Shown here in pieces: positions 8,084 through 16,498 of a DNA stretch of 64,000 bases (its first letter is position 1; the number at the start of each line of letters is the position of its first letter). A program made the position numbers and the translations under genes. Under the pieces are notes generated by a model. The model did not search any database. It saw only the letters and a program-made list of their open reading frames with translations, and was not told the DNA's origin. Origin of the DNA: Azospirillum oryzae (lineage in GTDB: Bacteria > Pseudomonadota > Alphaproteobacteria > Azospirillales > Azospirillaceae); contig NZ_VTTM01000002.1 in assembly GCF_008364795.1 (NCBI RefSeq), forward strand, positions 960,590-1,024,589, given 5' to 3'.

Positions 8084-10204
8084 ATGTCGGATGCGCCCAC
8101 CATCTCGCAGACCGGCCGGCTTCTGTCGCTGACCTCGCCGTTGGGCGCGGACGTGCTGATCCCGGTGGCCGTCGAGGGGGAGGAAGGGCTGTCGCGCCTG
8201 TTCCGCTACACCATCACGCTGATCTCTCCGCGGATGACGATCGCGCCGGCCGACATCCTGGGAAAGTCGCTGACGCTGTCCATCGCGCGCAAGGGCGGCG
8301 ATCCCCGCATCGTCAACGGCATCGTCAGCAGCTTTTCCGCCGGGCCGCTGGCCCTGCGCGGCTACCGCCAATACACCGCCGAGATCGTGCCGACCCTGTG
8401 GCTGGCCACGCTGCGCTCCGACTGCCAGGTCTTCCAGGAGAAGACCGTCGTGCAGATCGTCGACGCCATGCTGTCCGACTGCGGCGTCACCGAGGTGAAG
8501 AAGCAGGGGCTGTCCGGCACCCACAACGCCCGGCCGGTCTGCGTCCAGTACCGCGAGACGCACTTCGATTTCATCGCCCGCCTGCTGCAGGACGAGGGCA
8601 TCTATTTCTATTTCCAGCACGAGGCCGGCAAGCACACGCTGGTGCTGAGCGACAGCGCGTCCGGCTACACCGATTGCCTGGACAAGGATGTCATCCACGC
8701 CGCCTCGGTGCAGGGCAACACGCTGGCCATCGACGGCTGGGCGCATTCGCAATCCTACGTGTCCGGCAAATGGACGCTGAAGGACTATAATTTCGAGACG
8801 CCCAGCACCGACCTGACCGCCAGCACCACGACGGTGCTCAGCGTTCCCGCCTTCAAGTCGCACGAGATGTTCGGCTACCCCGGCGGCCATATGGTGAAGG
8901 CCGACGGCACCACCCTGTCGCGCCTGCGCATGGAGGAGACTGAGACCGGATACGAGCGGGTGGAGGGCAGCGCCACCTACCGCGGCCTGTTCGCCGGCGG
9001 CAAGATCTCGATGACCGGCCATGCGGTGACGGCGGAGGTCGGCAAGGGCTATGTCCTGACCGATCTGGCGCTGAGCGCCCAGGACCAGAGCCATCTGGGC
9101 AACGGCGGCGTTCCGCCCTCCTTCTCCTGCCGCTTCGCCGCGATCCCCGACGCCACCGTGTTCCGTCCGCCGCCGGTGCCGCGCCCGCGCACCCATGGGC
9201 CTGACACCGCGACCGTGGTCGGCCCCAGCGGCGAGGAGATCTACTGCGACAAGTACGGCCGGGTGCGGGTGCAGTTCCATTGGGACCGTAAGGGCACCAA
9301 CGACGAGAAGAGCTTCGTCTGGCTGCGCGTCGCCCAGACCATGGCCGGCAAGAACTGGGGCACCATCTTCACGCCGCGCGTTGGCATGGAGGTGCTGGTC
9401 GATTACATCGGCGGCGATCCCGACCGGCCCCTGATCGTCGGCTGCGTCTACAACGCGGAGAACATGCCGCCCTACACGCTGCCCGACAACAAGACGCAGA
9501 GCGGAATCAAGACGCGCTCCAGCAAGGGCGGCGACACGGCCACCTTCAACGAGCTGCGTTTCGAGGACAAGAAGGACGCGGAGGAGATCTACTTCCACGC
9601 CCAAAAGGACTTCACCCGGATGGTGGAGAACGACGACAAGCTGACCGTCGATCACGACCAGACCATCACCATCAAGAACAATCGCACCGAAACGGTGTCG
9701 GAAGGCAACGAGTCGGTCACCATCGCCAAGGGCAACCGCAGCGTCACCGTGTCGGAAGGCAACGACAGCCACGAGGTGTCGACCGGCAACCAGTCCCTGA
9801 CGGTGGGGGAAGGCAACCGGACAGTCACCGTCAGCAAGGGCAACGACACCCACACGGTCAGCAAGGGCAACCGGACGGTGGAGGTCGGGCAGGGCAACGA
9901 CAGCCTCACCGTCGGCCAGGGCAACATGGCGATCGACGTGAAGCAGGGCGACTATGCGCTGAAGCTCGGGCTGGGCGACGTGTCGGTGAAGGCCAGCACC
10001 GGCAAGATCACCATGGAGGCCACGACCTCGATCGAGCTGAAGGTCGGCGGCAACAGCGTCAAGATCGACCAGACCGGCGTCACCGTCAAAGGCCTGATGG
10101 TCAAGGTCACCGGCGACAGCCAGGTGCAGATCAAGGGTGCGATGACGCAGGTGAACGGCGACGCGATGGTCCAGGTCAAGGGCGGCGTGGTAACCATCAA
10201 TTGA
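8084..10204 (+). CDS. vgrG: T6SS spike protein VgrG with nonapeptide-repeat needle
   Basis: VgrG trimers form the T6SS spike on top of the Hcp tube. The 706-residue product has a gp27-like N-terminal half (including HFDFIARLLQDEGIYFYFQHE-type sequence at about 160-180) and a gp5 OB-fold (EIYCDKYGRVRVQFHWDRKG, 385-404, and IFTPRVGMEVLVDYIGGDPD). After these comes a beta-helical needle. In the needle a Gly-Asn pair recurs exactly every nine residues at 541, 550, 559, 568, 577, 586, 595, 604 and 613. There is no toxin domain after the needle, so this VgrG probably delivers cargo through the PAAR protein or an adaptor. The downstream DUF6931-like gene follows closely. Confidence 0.96.
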   Translation: MSDAPTISQTGRLLSLTSPLGADVLIPVAVEGEEGLSRLFRYTITLISPRMTIAPADILGKSLTLSIARKGGDPRIVNGIVSSFSAGPLALRGYRQYTAEIVPTLWLATLRSDCQVFQEKTVVQIVDAMLSDCGVTEVKKQGLSGTHNARPVCVQYRETHFDFIARLLQDEGIYFYFQHEAGKHTLVLSDSASGYTDCLDKDVIHAASVQGNTLAIDGWAHSQSYVSGKWTLKDYNFETPSTDLTASTTTVLSVPAFKSHEMFGYPGGHMVKADGTTLSRLRMEETETGYERVEGSATYRGLFAGGKISMTGHAVTAEVGKGYVLTDLALSAQDQSHLGNGGVPPSFSCRFAAIPDATVFRPPPVPRPRTHGPDTATVVGPSGEEIYCDKYGRVRVQFHWDRKGTNDEKSFVWLRVAQTMAGKNWGTIFTPRVGMEVLVDYIGGDPDRPLIVGCVYNAENMPPYTLPDNKTQSGIKTRSSKGGDTATFNELRFEDKKDAEEIYFHAQKDFTRMVENDDKLTVDHDQTITIKNNRTETVSEGNESVTIAKGNRSVTVSEGNDSHEVSTGNQSLTVGEGNRTVTVSKGNDTHTVSKGNRTVEVGQGNDSLTVGQGNMAIDVKQGDYALKLGLGDVSVKASTGKITMEATTSIELKVGGNSVKIDQTGVTVKGLMVKVTGDSQVQIKGAMTQVNGDAMVQVKGGVVTIN

Positions 10205-10253
10205 CGAAACACCGTCCAGAGTGGGGCGGTCTTCACAAGCGGGGTTTGGGACG

Positions 10254-10838
10254 GTGGACATCGGGTTGTTGCCGAAGTTGCGCTTCGCCCGTGCGGCCGA
10301 AGCGGTCGCGGGGCTGGACCTGTCGGCGGAGGCGAAGGCGCTGTTCGCGCCGAACGCCCCGACATCCGCCTACCTGAAGGCGCTGATCGACGCCGAGCTG
10401 TATGCGGACGCCATTCGCCTGCTGGGTATCGCGCTGCCGCGGCGCGAGGCGGTGTGGTGGGGCTGTCTGGCCGCCCGCGGCGCGCTTCCTGCCGAGCCGG
10501 CGCCTGCCGACGGGGCCGCGCTGGAGGCGGCGGAGGCCTGGGTCTTCCGCCCGACGGAGGAGAACCGCCGCGCCTGCTTCGCCCCGGCCGAGGCGATGAA
10601 TTTCGAGACGGCCTGCGCCAATGCCGCCATGGCGGCCTTCTGGTCCGGCGGCAGCCTCGCCCCGCCCGACGCGGCGGTGGTGGTGCCGCCGGGCGACGGG
10701 CTGACCGGCACCGCCGCCGCCGCCGCGGTGCTGCTCGCCGCCGCTGCGGTCCCGAAGGAGATCAAGGCCCGTCACCACGCGTCGCTGGCCCAGGCACTGG
10801 ACATCGCCAATGGCGGCAGCGGCAAGGTGGGAGGGTGA
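10254..10838 (+). CDS. T6SS-linked DUF6931-like protein
   Basis: This 194-residue soluble protein is alanine-rich and probably helical. It contains YADAIRLLGIALPRREAVWW and AMNFETACANAAMAAFWSGG, which I associate with the DUF6931 family found in T6SS loci; the family call is from memory and is moderate. It has no signal peptide or membrane helix. The frame is open from a GTG at 10221, but the GTG at 10254 has GCGGGG upstream and gives the N-terminus MDIGLLPKLRFARAAEA, so it is preferred. The gene lies between vgrG and tagH and ends 4 bases before tagH starts, so it is clearly in the same operon. Its role is unknown; an adaptor or chaperone for VgrG is one possibility. Confidence 0.7.
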   Translation: MDIGLLPKLRFARAAEAVAGLDLSAEAKALFAPNAPTSAYLKALIDAELYADAIRLLGIALPRREAVWWGCLAARGALPAEPAPADGAALEAAEAWVFRPTEENRRACFAPAEAMNFETACANAAMAAFWSGGSLAPPDAAVVVPPGDGLTGTAAAAAVLLAAAAVPKEIKARHHASLAQALDIANGGSGKVGG

Positions 10839-10842
10839 TCGG

Positions 10843-12150
10843 ATGAAACTTCGCCTGACCCTGATCCAATGCCCGCCGTCGCAGGGCGCCGACATCGCCC
10901 GCGACCTCGGCACCGGCCGGCTGGTGATCGGCCGCGGTCCCGATTGCGACTGGATACTGAACGATCCGGAACGGACGCTGTCCAAGATCCACTGCATGGT
11001 GGAGTTCAAGGGCGGCGTCTACATCGTCATCGACAGCTCGACCAACGGCGTCTTCCTCAACGACGCGCCGGCTCCGATCGGCCGCGGCAACTCCGCCGTG
11101 GTGGGGGAGGGCGACCGGCTGCGCCTGGGCGGCTTCGTCATGCGCGCCGGCTTCGCCGCGGAGGAGGCGCCGGCCGCCAACGATCCCTTCCTGGCGGTGC
11201 TGCGCGGCTCAGACACCCCGGCGCAGGCGGCGCAGGCGGCGGAGGACGACCCCTTCGCCGTGTCGGCCTTCAACAGCGGCGCCGTTCCGGTGATGCCGAT
11301 CCCGGAGGACGAGGACCTGTTCGGCGACCTGCCGCGTGCCGACGACCGATGGAGCGGCAAGCCGTCCGGCGGTTGGCAGCCGACGGCTGCTGTGGCGCAG
11401 CCCGACGCCTACGGCCGCGATGCCGACTGGGCCGGTGCGGCCCAGCGCGATTTCTCGCCGGACAGCCTCGGCACCATCCGCGTGGAGCCCGAACGACTCG
11501 CCTTCGATCAGGGAAGCGGCAGCGCCGCCGGCGGACAGTCGATCCCCGACGACTGGCTGGACGATCCGGTCGATCTGCCGCCGGCCCAGCCGTCGCCGCT
11601 CCCCGCGGCGCCGGTCTCGCCCCCGCCACCGCCCCTTGCAATGCCCCCGCAATCCCTGGCGGACGGCCTTCCGCCCGAGGACTGGGCGGACGATCCGCTG
11701 GTGCCGCCCGCCTTCGGCGCGCGCCCGGCGCCCTCGGCGCCGCCGGCCGCTGGCACCGGTCCTGAATCCAGCTTCGCATCCGCCTTCGCATCGGGCGCCG
11801 GTTCCGACCCTCTGGCCCGCGCGCTGGCCGATGTGGTGCTGTCGCTGGTTCGGCGGCAGGCGGCGCTGGAATCGCTGCTCGGCCTCGATCCGGAGGACAC
11901 GCTGACGCAGGGGAACTCGCCCCTGCTCCGTGCGGCGGATGCCGACGATGCACTGAGCCGGCTGCGCGCCTTGCCGCCGGGCGAGGCGGAGGCACTGCTG
12001 CAGTCGGCTGCGGCGGACGGCGCCGCCCACCAGTCGGCCCTGCTGGCGGCGGTGCGCGAGCTGACGGGCGAGACGGCCGACGGCGGCACCCGGCTGGCGG
12101 CGCTCTACCGCCGGCTCCTGCCGATCCACCGCCACGCGCTTGGCGGCTGA
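10843..12150 (+). CDS. tagH: T6SS FHA-domain protein TagH (Fha/ImpI)
   Basis: Fha proteins bind phosphothreonine and in several species switch the T6SS on after phosphorylation by PpkA. The 435-residue product has an N-terminal FHA domain (about 1-105) with the conserved GRLVIGRGPDCDWIL, SKIHCMVEF and STNGVFLN segments. A long Pro/Ala/Asp-rich linker (about 110-310) follows, then a helical C-terminal ImpI-type domain (DPLARALADVVLSLVRRQAALESLLGL onward). The start is the ATG at 10843 with GGAGGG upstream; an in-frame ATG at 10810 would overlap the preceding gene and lacks that site. No PpkA kinase or PppA phosphatase gene is nearby, but a SpoIIE-type phosphatase is encoded downstream. Confidence 0.9.
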   Translation: MKLRLTLIQCPPSQGADIARDLGTGRLVIGRGPDCDWILNDPERTLSKIHCMVEFKGGVYIVIDSSTNGVFLNDAPAPIGRGNSAVVGEGDRLRLGGFVMRAGFAAEEAPAANDPFLAVLRGSDTPAQAAQAAEDDPFAVSAFNSGAVPVMPIPEDEDLFGDLPRADDRWSGKPSGGWQPTAAVAQPDAYGRDADWAGAAQRDFSPDSLGTIRVEPERLAFDQGSGSAAGGQSIPDDWLDDPVDLPPAQPSPLPAAPVSPPPPPLAMPPQSLADGLPPEDWADDPLVPPAFGARPAPSAPPAAGTGPESSFASAFASGAGSDPLARALADVVLSLVRRQAALESLLGLDPEDTLTQGNSPLLRAADADDALSRLRALPPGEAEALLQSAAADGAAHQSALLAAVRELTGETADGGTRLAALYRRLLPIHRHALGG

Positions 12151-12166
12151 CGGCGGAGGACGACCC

Positions 12167-12208
12167 ATGACGACGACCACCAGCCTGCAAGAGGGAAAGC
12201 GCCCATGA
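12167..12208 (+). CDS. possible 13-codon leader ORF overlapping tssK start
   Basis: A 13-codon frame (MTTTTSLQEGKRP) begins at ATG 12167, seven bases after a strong GGAGGA ribosome site. It ends in a TGA that overlaps the tssK ATG as ATGA (12205-12208). tssK also has its own GAGGG site inside this frame. The arrangement would allow translational coupling or tuning of tssK. It may equally be a chance frame in GC-rich DNA, because nothing else supports a functional peptide. Confidence 0.35.
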   Translation: MTTTTSLQEGKRP

Positions 12209-13539
12209 GTTGGGACGACAAGGTCATCTGGTCCGAAGGCATGTTCCTGCGGGCGCAGCATTTCCAGCAGCAGGACCGCTATGTCGAACGGCTGGTGCGC
12301 GGCCGGGTGGCGGGCCTGCGTCCCTTCGCCTGGGGCATCAGCGAACTGACGATCAACCGCGAGCTTCTGGCCGTCGGCAAGTTCGCCGTGCTGCGCTGCA
12401 AGGGTATCCTGGAGGATGGGACGCCGATCAACATCCCCGACGACGACGATCCGCCGCCGCCGCTCGACCTGCCGGAGACGCTGGCGAACAGCATCGTCTA
12501 TCTGGCGCTGCCGGTGCGCCAGCGCGGCGGCGTCGAGTTCGAGGTGGGCGAGAGCGCCGACGCCGCCACCCGTTATGTCGGCGAGGAGACCGAAACGGTC
12601 GACGCCATCGCCGGGTCTGCCAGCGTGTCGCGCATCCGCACCGGGCGGCTGCGCCTGCGCTACCGGCTGGAACGGCAGGAGCGCGCCGGCTACCATTGCC
12701 TCGGCCTCGCCCGCATCCAGGAGGTCCGGTCGGATCGCCGGGCCACGCTCGACGAGCGCTACATTCCGCCGGCCCTGAACGTCCAGGCGCTGGCCCCTTT
12801 GGCCGGCTACGTAACCGAGATCCAGGGCCTGTTGAACAGCCGGTCGGAGGCGCTGGCCGCCCGCGTCGCCGGGTCCAACGGGCGCGGCGCCGGCGAAATG
12901 GCCGATTTCCTGATGCTTCAGGTCGCCAACCGCTCCGAACCGCTGTTCGCCAACATCGCCCGCATGCCCGACATCCATCCGGAACGGCTGCACGGCATGA
13001 TGCTGTCGCTGGCCGGCGAACTGGCCACTTTCACCGCGGTCAACAAGCGGCCACCCGCGTTCCCGCCCTACCGGCACGACGACCTGCAGGCGACGATGGA
13101 GCCGGTGATGGCGGAGATCCGCCGGTCGCTCAGCGCGGTGCTGGAACAGACCGCCATTCCAATCGACCTGCTGGAACGCAAATACGGCATCCGCGTCGGC
13201 ACCATCGCCGACCGCTCGCTCATCACCACGGCCACCTTCGTGCTGGCGGTGCGGGCGGACATGCCGGGCGAGGCGCTGCGCCGCAATTTCCCGGCGCTGG
13301 TCAAGATCGGTCCGGTCGAACAAATCCGCGAGCTGGTCAATGTCCAGTTGCCCGGCATCCGAGTAAGACCGCTGCCCGTCGCACCCCGGCAACTGCCCTA
13401 TCATGCCGGGGCGGTGTATTTCGAACTCGAACGCGGTAGCCCGATTTGGAAACAGCTTGCAACGTCGGGCGGAATCGCGGTTCATCTAGCGGGTGACTTC
13501 CCCCAAGTGGCGATGGAGCTTTGGGCGATCCGTGGCTGA
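12205..13539 (+). CDS. tssK: T6SS baseplate protein TssK
   Basis: TssK is the trimeric baseplate subunit that links the TssFGE wedges to the TssLM membrane complex. The 444-residue product begins MSWDDKVIWSEGMFLRAQHF, the hallmark TssK N-terminus, and continues with QQQDRYVERLV and a typical C-terminal domain (YHAGAVYFELERGSPIWKQL near 398-417). Length is normal. In most T6SS loci tssK is followed by tssL and tssM; here it is followed after 30 bases by membrane sensor genes instead. The expected L and M genes must lie elsewhere, probably left of the window. Confidence 0.95.
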   Translation: MSWDDKVIWSEGMFLRAQHFQQQDRYVERLVRGRVAGLRPFAWGISELTINRELLAVGKFAVLRCKGILEDGTPINIPDDDDPPPPLDLPETLANSIVYLALPVRQRGGVEFEVGESADAATRYVGEETETVDAIAGSASVSRIRTGRLRLRYRLERQERAGYHCLGLARIQEVRSDRRATLDERYIPPALNVQALAPLAGYVTEIQGLLNSRSEALAARVAGSNGRGAGEMADFLMLQVANRSEPLFANIARMPDIHPERLHGMMLSLAGELATFTAVNKRPPAFPPYRHDDLQATMEPVMAEIRRSLSAVLEQTAIPIDLLERKYGIRVGTIADRSLITTATFVLAVRADMPGEALRRNFPALVKIGPVEQIRELVNVQLPGIRVRPLPVAPRQLPYHAGAVYFELERGSPIWKQLATSGGIAVHLAGDFPQVAMELWAIRG

Positions 13540-13569
13540 TGCATCACCAATTCGTCATGTAGGGCTGCG

Positions 13570-14340
13570 ATGAGGCTGGGCGGCGTGCTGGCCTTGCGCA
13601 CGGGCGCCGTCATTGCCGCGACGGTGGCGACGGCGGTTCTACTGTCCGTCGCCCTGTCCGGGCTGAAATTCGAACAGAAGCTGCGCGAGGTCACGACGTC
13701 CCGCCTGACGGTGGTGGCGGACGAGATGAGGCGGCGGGTCGAATACGGGCTGACGCTCGGGCTCGACCTGTCCGAACTGGTCGATCTGCAGGCGCAGGCC
13801 GAACGCGCCGCCTCCGGCGAGGAGATCCTCGGGGTGGAGGTGGTGGACGACCGCGGCATCGTGCTGTTCGCGTCCGACCGCAACAGCGTCGGCCGCCCCA
13901 GCCCGATCCATTGGAACGAGGACCCCGGAAGCATGCTGCGCCAGCGCGTCGACGGCGACGTGCTGGTCATCGGCACCGGCGTGCGCAACAGCTTCGGCCA
14001 GACGGTGGGCGAGGTGATCCTGCGCTCCTCCCTCACCGGCCTGAAGGCGCGGGTCGCGGCGGTCGAAGGCGGGCTGCGCTTCGGTACCCTGGTCCTGGTG
14101 CTGATCGCCGCACTTGCGACATTCGCCGCCGTCTTCGTCGTCGTGCGCCAGGGCGGCGGTCGCCGCGGACTGGCCGCCGGCGCGGCACCCCTGGGCGTGG
14201 TGCGCGACCGTCTGAACCACGGCATCGCCGACGCCGACCGGGCCATCGAGGACCTGGAGCGGGAGTTGGATGCGATGGCTCCCCTCGGCATTCCATCGGT
14301 GAACATGGCATCGCCGATGCCGAAAGGGGCCGCGCCATGA
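13570..14340 (+). CDS. small two-helix membrane sensor, pair 1 (no output domain)
   Basis: The 256-residue product has a membrane helix at about 9-29, a periplasmic domain of about 135 residues, a second helix at about 169-191 and a cytoplasmic tail of about 65 residues ending in an acidic helix (RAIEDLERELDAMA). The periplasmic part has a cache/PAS-like strand pattern (ILGVEVVDDRGIVLFASDRNSVG, a stretch of 23 residues written here only in part: VEVVDDRGIVLFAS). There is no kinase, HAMP-plus-MA or cyclase output. It starts 30 bases after tssK with AGGG upstream and overlaps the next gene as ATGA. It is clearly related to the gene at 18454. Exact role unknown; a regulatory partner of the adjacent sensor-transporter is my best inference. 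Confidence 0.72.
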   Translation: MRLGGVLALRTGAVIAATVATAVLLSVALSGLKFEQKLREVTTSRLTVVADEMRRRVEYGLTLGLDLSELVDLQAQAERAASGEEILGVEVVDDRGIVLFASDRNSVGRPSPIHWNEDPGSMLRQRVDGDVLVIGTGVRNSFGQTVGEVILRSSLTGLKARVAAVEGGLRFGTLVLVLIAALATFAAVFVVVRQGGGRRGLAAGAAPLGVVRDRLNHGIADADRAIEDLERELDAMAPLGIPSVNMASPMPKGAAP

Positions 14341-16493
14341 CCGGAAAAGGACAGTCCAACGCCGCGAAGGCCGCGCCGGACCGGCAGCGCGACCCGATCA
14401 GCGCGCTGGTGCTGCGGCTGACCATCGTCACGGTGGCGGTCCTCCTCGTGGCGGCGGGGGCGGCGTCCTGGCTGTCGTTGCGCAGCTTCGACCCGTTGTT
14501 CCAGCCGGAACTCGCGCGCAAGGCGCAGACGGTCGGCGGCCTGCTGGCGGTGCAGATCGACCGCGGCCTCGGCGTCCGCATCCCGCTGGACCGCATGGCC
14601 GGCCTCGACGCCCTGCTGGCGGCGGAAGTCGATCGCCACGACGACATCGCCTACATCGCGGTGACCGATCCTGCCGGACGCATCGTGGCGACGGCGGGCA
14701 AGCCGCTCGCCGGGCTGTCGTCCGTGCCGGCCGACCGGCTGTCCGGCCCCGCCGACGGACGGCTGGTGAGCGGCTTCGTCGATGTCGAGAACCCGCTGGG
14801 TGGAACGAATGCTGCGGCCGGCGCGCTGCATGTCGGCATCGACAGTGCCTTCCTGGCGAAGGCCTCCACCGATCTGGCGCTCGACGTGCTGTCCGTGGTC
14901 ATCGTCTCCGTCCTGCTGATCTTCGAAGTGCTGCAGCTGGTGGTGAATCTCGCCATGCGGCGGGTGCTGACCCTGCGGCTGCTGGCCGACCGGGCGGAGG
15001 AGGGCGATTTCCGCGCCACCTTGCCGGTGATTCCCGAACCCGCCGGAACGCAAGCTGCCGGGGCAAATGACGACCGCGCGCTGGAGGGCGGCGTGCGCGC
15101 CGCGCTCGACAGCGTGAATGCCCGCCATGCCGGCCTTGCCGCGCGGGTGGCGGACCTGCGGCGGCGGCTGGGCAACGACGATCCGCGGGTCGACCGGGCG
15201 GAGGCCGGGCTGGCGGCGCTCGCCAGCCGTTTCCGCTTCCGCGATCCGCAGTCCGCGACGCCGCCGCCGACACCGCTGAACCTCGTCTTCCTGCGTCTGC
15301 CGGTCTTCCTGTTCTGCCTGTCGGAGGAGCTGTCGCGACCCTTCCTGCCGGCCTATGCCAAATCCTTCGCCGGCGAGGTGCCCTGGCTGACGCCGGACAT
15401 GGTGGTCAGCCTGCCGATCACGCTGTTCATGCTGATCTGGGCGCTGTCGCAGCCGGGCGGCGCGCGCTTCTCCGAACGCTGGGGCAGGGCGCGTTCCTTC
15501 ACCATCGGGGCGCTGCTCGGCTCCGTCAGCCTGGCGCTGACCGCCTATGCCGACTCGCTGTTCGAACTGATGCTGTGGCGCTGCCTGACCGCGCTCGGCT
15601 ACGGGTTGGTGCTCATCACCGCGCAGGGCATCGTGGTGGACCACACCACGCCGCGCAACCGGGCGGCCGGCATGGCGATGTTCATCGGCGCCCTGCTGGC
15701 GGCCGGCGTCTGCGGTCCGGTCGGCGGCGGCATCATCGCCGATCAGGCGGGCTTCCGCGCCACCTTCCTGCTGGGCGCGGTCCTGGCGCTGGGGTCCGGC
15801 CTGTCGGTCAGCCTGCTGCTCCTGCGTGGCCGTTCGGCGGCGCGTCCGGCCGGCGCCGCGCCGCGTCCGGCGATGGGCAGCGCGCTGCCGCTGTTCCGCG
15901 ATTTCCGCTTCTCCGCCCTGATGGTGCTGAGCGCGATCCCGACCAAGATCGCCTCCACCGCCTTCCTCTTCTGCCTCGTGCCATTGCTGCTGACCGCCGA
16001 CGGTGCCACCAAGGCGGAGATCGGCCGGGTGCAGATGATGTATTTCGTCGCCTTCATCCTGGTGTCGCCGCTGGCCGCCAGCCTGTCCGACCGCTGGCAG
16101 GCGCGGCGCGGCTTCATCGCCGCCGGCGGCATCGGCACGCTGGCCAGTTGCCTGCCCATCGTCGCCACCGAGGCGCTGTGGGGGCCGCCGCTGGCCATCG
16201 CCCTGTTCGGGCTGTCCCAGGCGCTGGTCGGCGCGCCGCAGCTGACGCTGGTCTCGCAGATCGCCCGCGAGGGCGGCCTGCAGGAGACCGCGGCCATCGG
16301 CTGGTACCGGCTGATCGAGCGGCTCGGCGGCGCGCTCGGCCCCGTCACCGCGATGGCGGTGGCGGTCGCCACCTCCTACCGGGAGGCGATGCTGGGCATC
16401 GGCCTTCTGTGCGGGGCGAGTGCCCTGCTGTTCTGGATTCTCTTTCGCACCGGCCGGCCGGCCACCCCGGCGACCCGGCCGCAGGAGGCTTGA
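14337..16493 (+). CDS. sensor domain fused to MFS transporter
   Basis: The 718-residue product fuses two modules. Residues 1-200 are a membrane sensor: a helix at about 28-50, a periplasmic domain with the segments GLGVRIPLDRMAG and DIAYIAVTDPAGRIVA, and a second helix at about 182-203. A charged cytoplasmic linker (about 205-310) follows. From about 318 a 12-helix major facilitator domain begins (NLVFLRLPVFLFCLSEELSR), with PGGARFSERWGRARS matching the TM2-TM3 loop motif of the superfamily and a second half from about 525. Such a sensor-MFS fusion suggests transport gated by, or signalling through, a periplasmic ligand. The start ATG overlaps the upstream stop. The substrate cannot be deduced. 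Confidence 0.82.
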   Translation: MTGKGQSNAAKAAPDRQRDPISALVLRLTIVTVAVLLVAAGAASWLSLRSFDPLFQPELARKAQTVGGLLAVQIDRGLGVRIPLDRMAGLDALLAAEVDRHDDIAYIAVTDPAGRIVATAGKPLAGLSSVPADRLSGPADGRLVSGFVDVENPLGGTNAAAGALHVGIDSAFLAKASTDLALDVLSVVIVSVLLIFEVLQLVVNLAMRRVLTLRLLADRAEEGDFRATLPVIPEPAGTQAAGANDDRALEGGVRAALDSVNARHAGLAARVADLRRRLGNDDPRVDRAEAGLAALASRFRFRDPQSATPPPTPLNLVFLRLPVFLFCLSEELSRPFLPAYAKSFAGEVPWLTPDMVVSLPITLFMLIWALSQPGGARFSERWGRARSFTIGALLGSVSLALTAYADSLFELMLWRCLTALGYGLVLITAQGIVVDHTTPRNRAAGMAMFIGALLAAGVCGPVGGGIIADQAGFRATFLLGAVLALGSGLSVSLLLLRGRSAARPAGAAPRPAMGSALPLFRDFRFSALMVLSAIPTKIASTAFLFCLVPLLLTADGATKAEIGRVQMMYFVAFILVSPLAASLSDRWQARRGFIAAGGIGTLASCLPIVATEALWGPPLAIALFGLSQALVGAPQLTLVSQIAREGGLQETAAIGWYRLIERLGGALGPVTAMAVAVATSYREAMLGIGLLCGASALLFWILFRTGRPATPATRPQEA

Positions 16494-16498
16494 CCGCG

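Noticed and set aside
9700..9945. CRISPR-like 27-base periodicity
   Set aside because: The period is in frame, the units are degenerate at DNA level and encode the VgrG needle repeat; there are no unique spacers.
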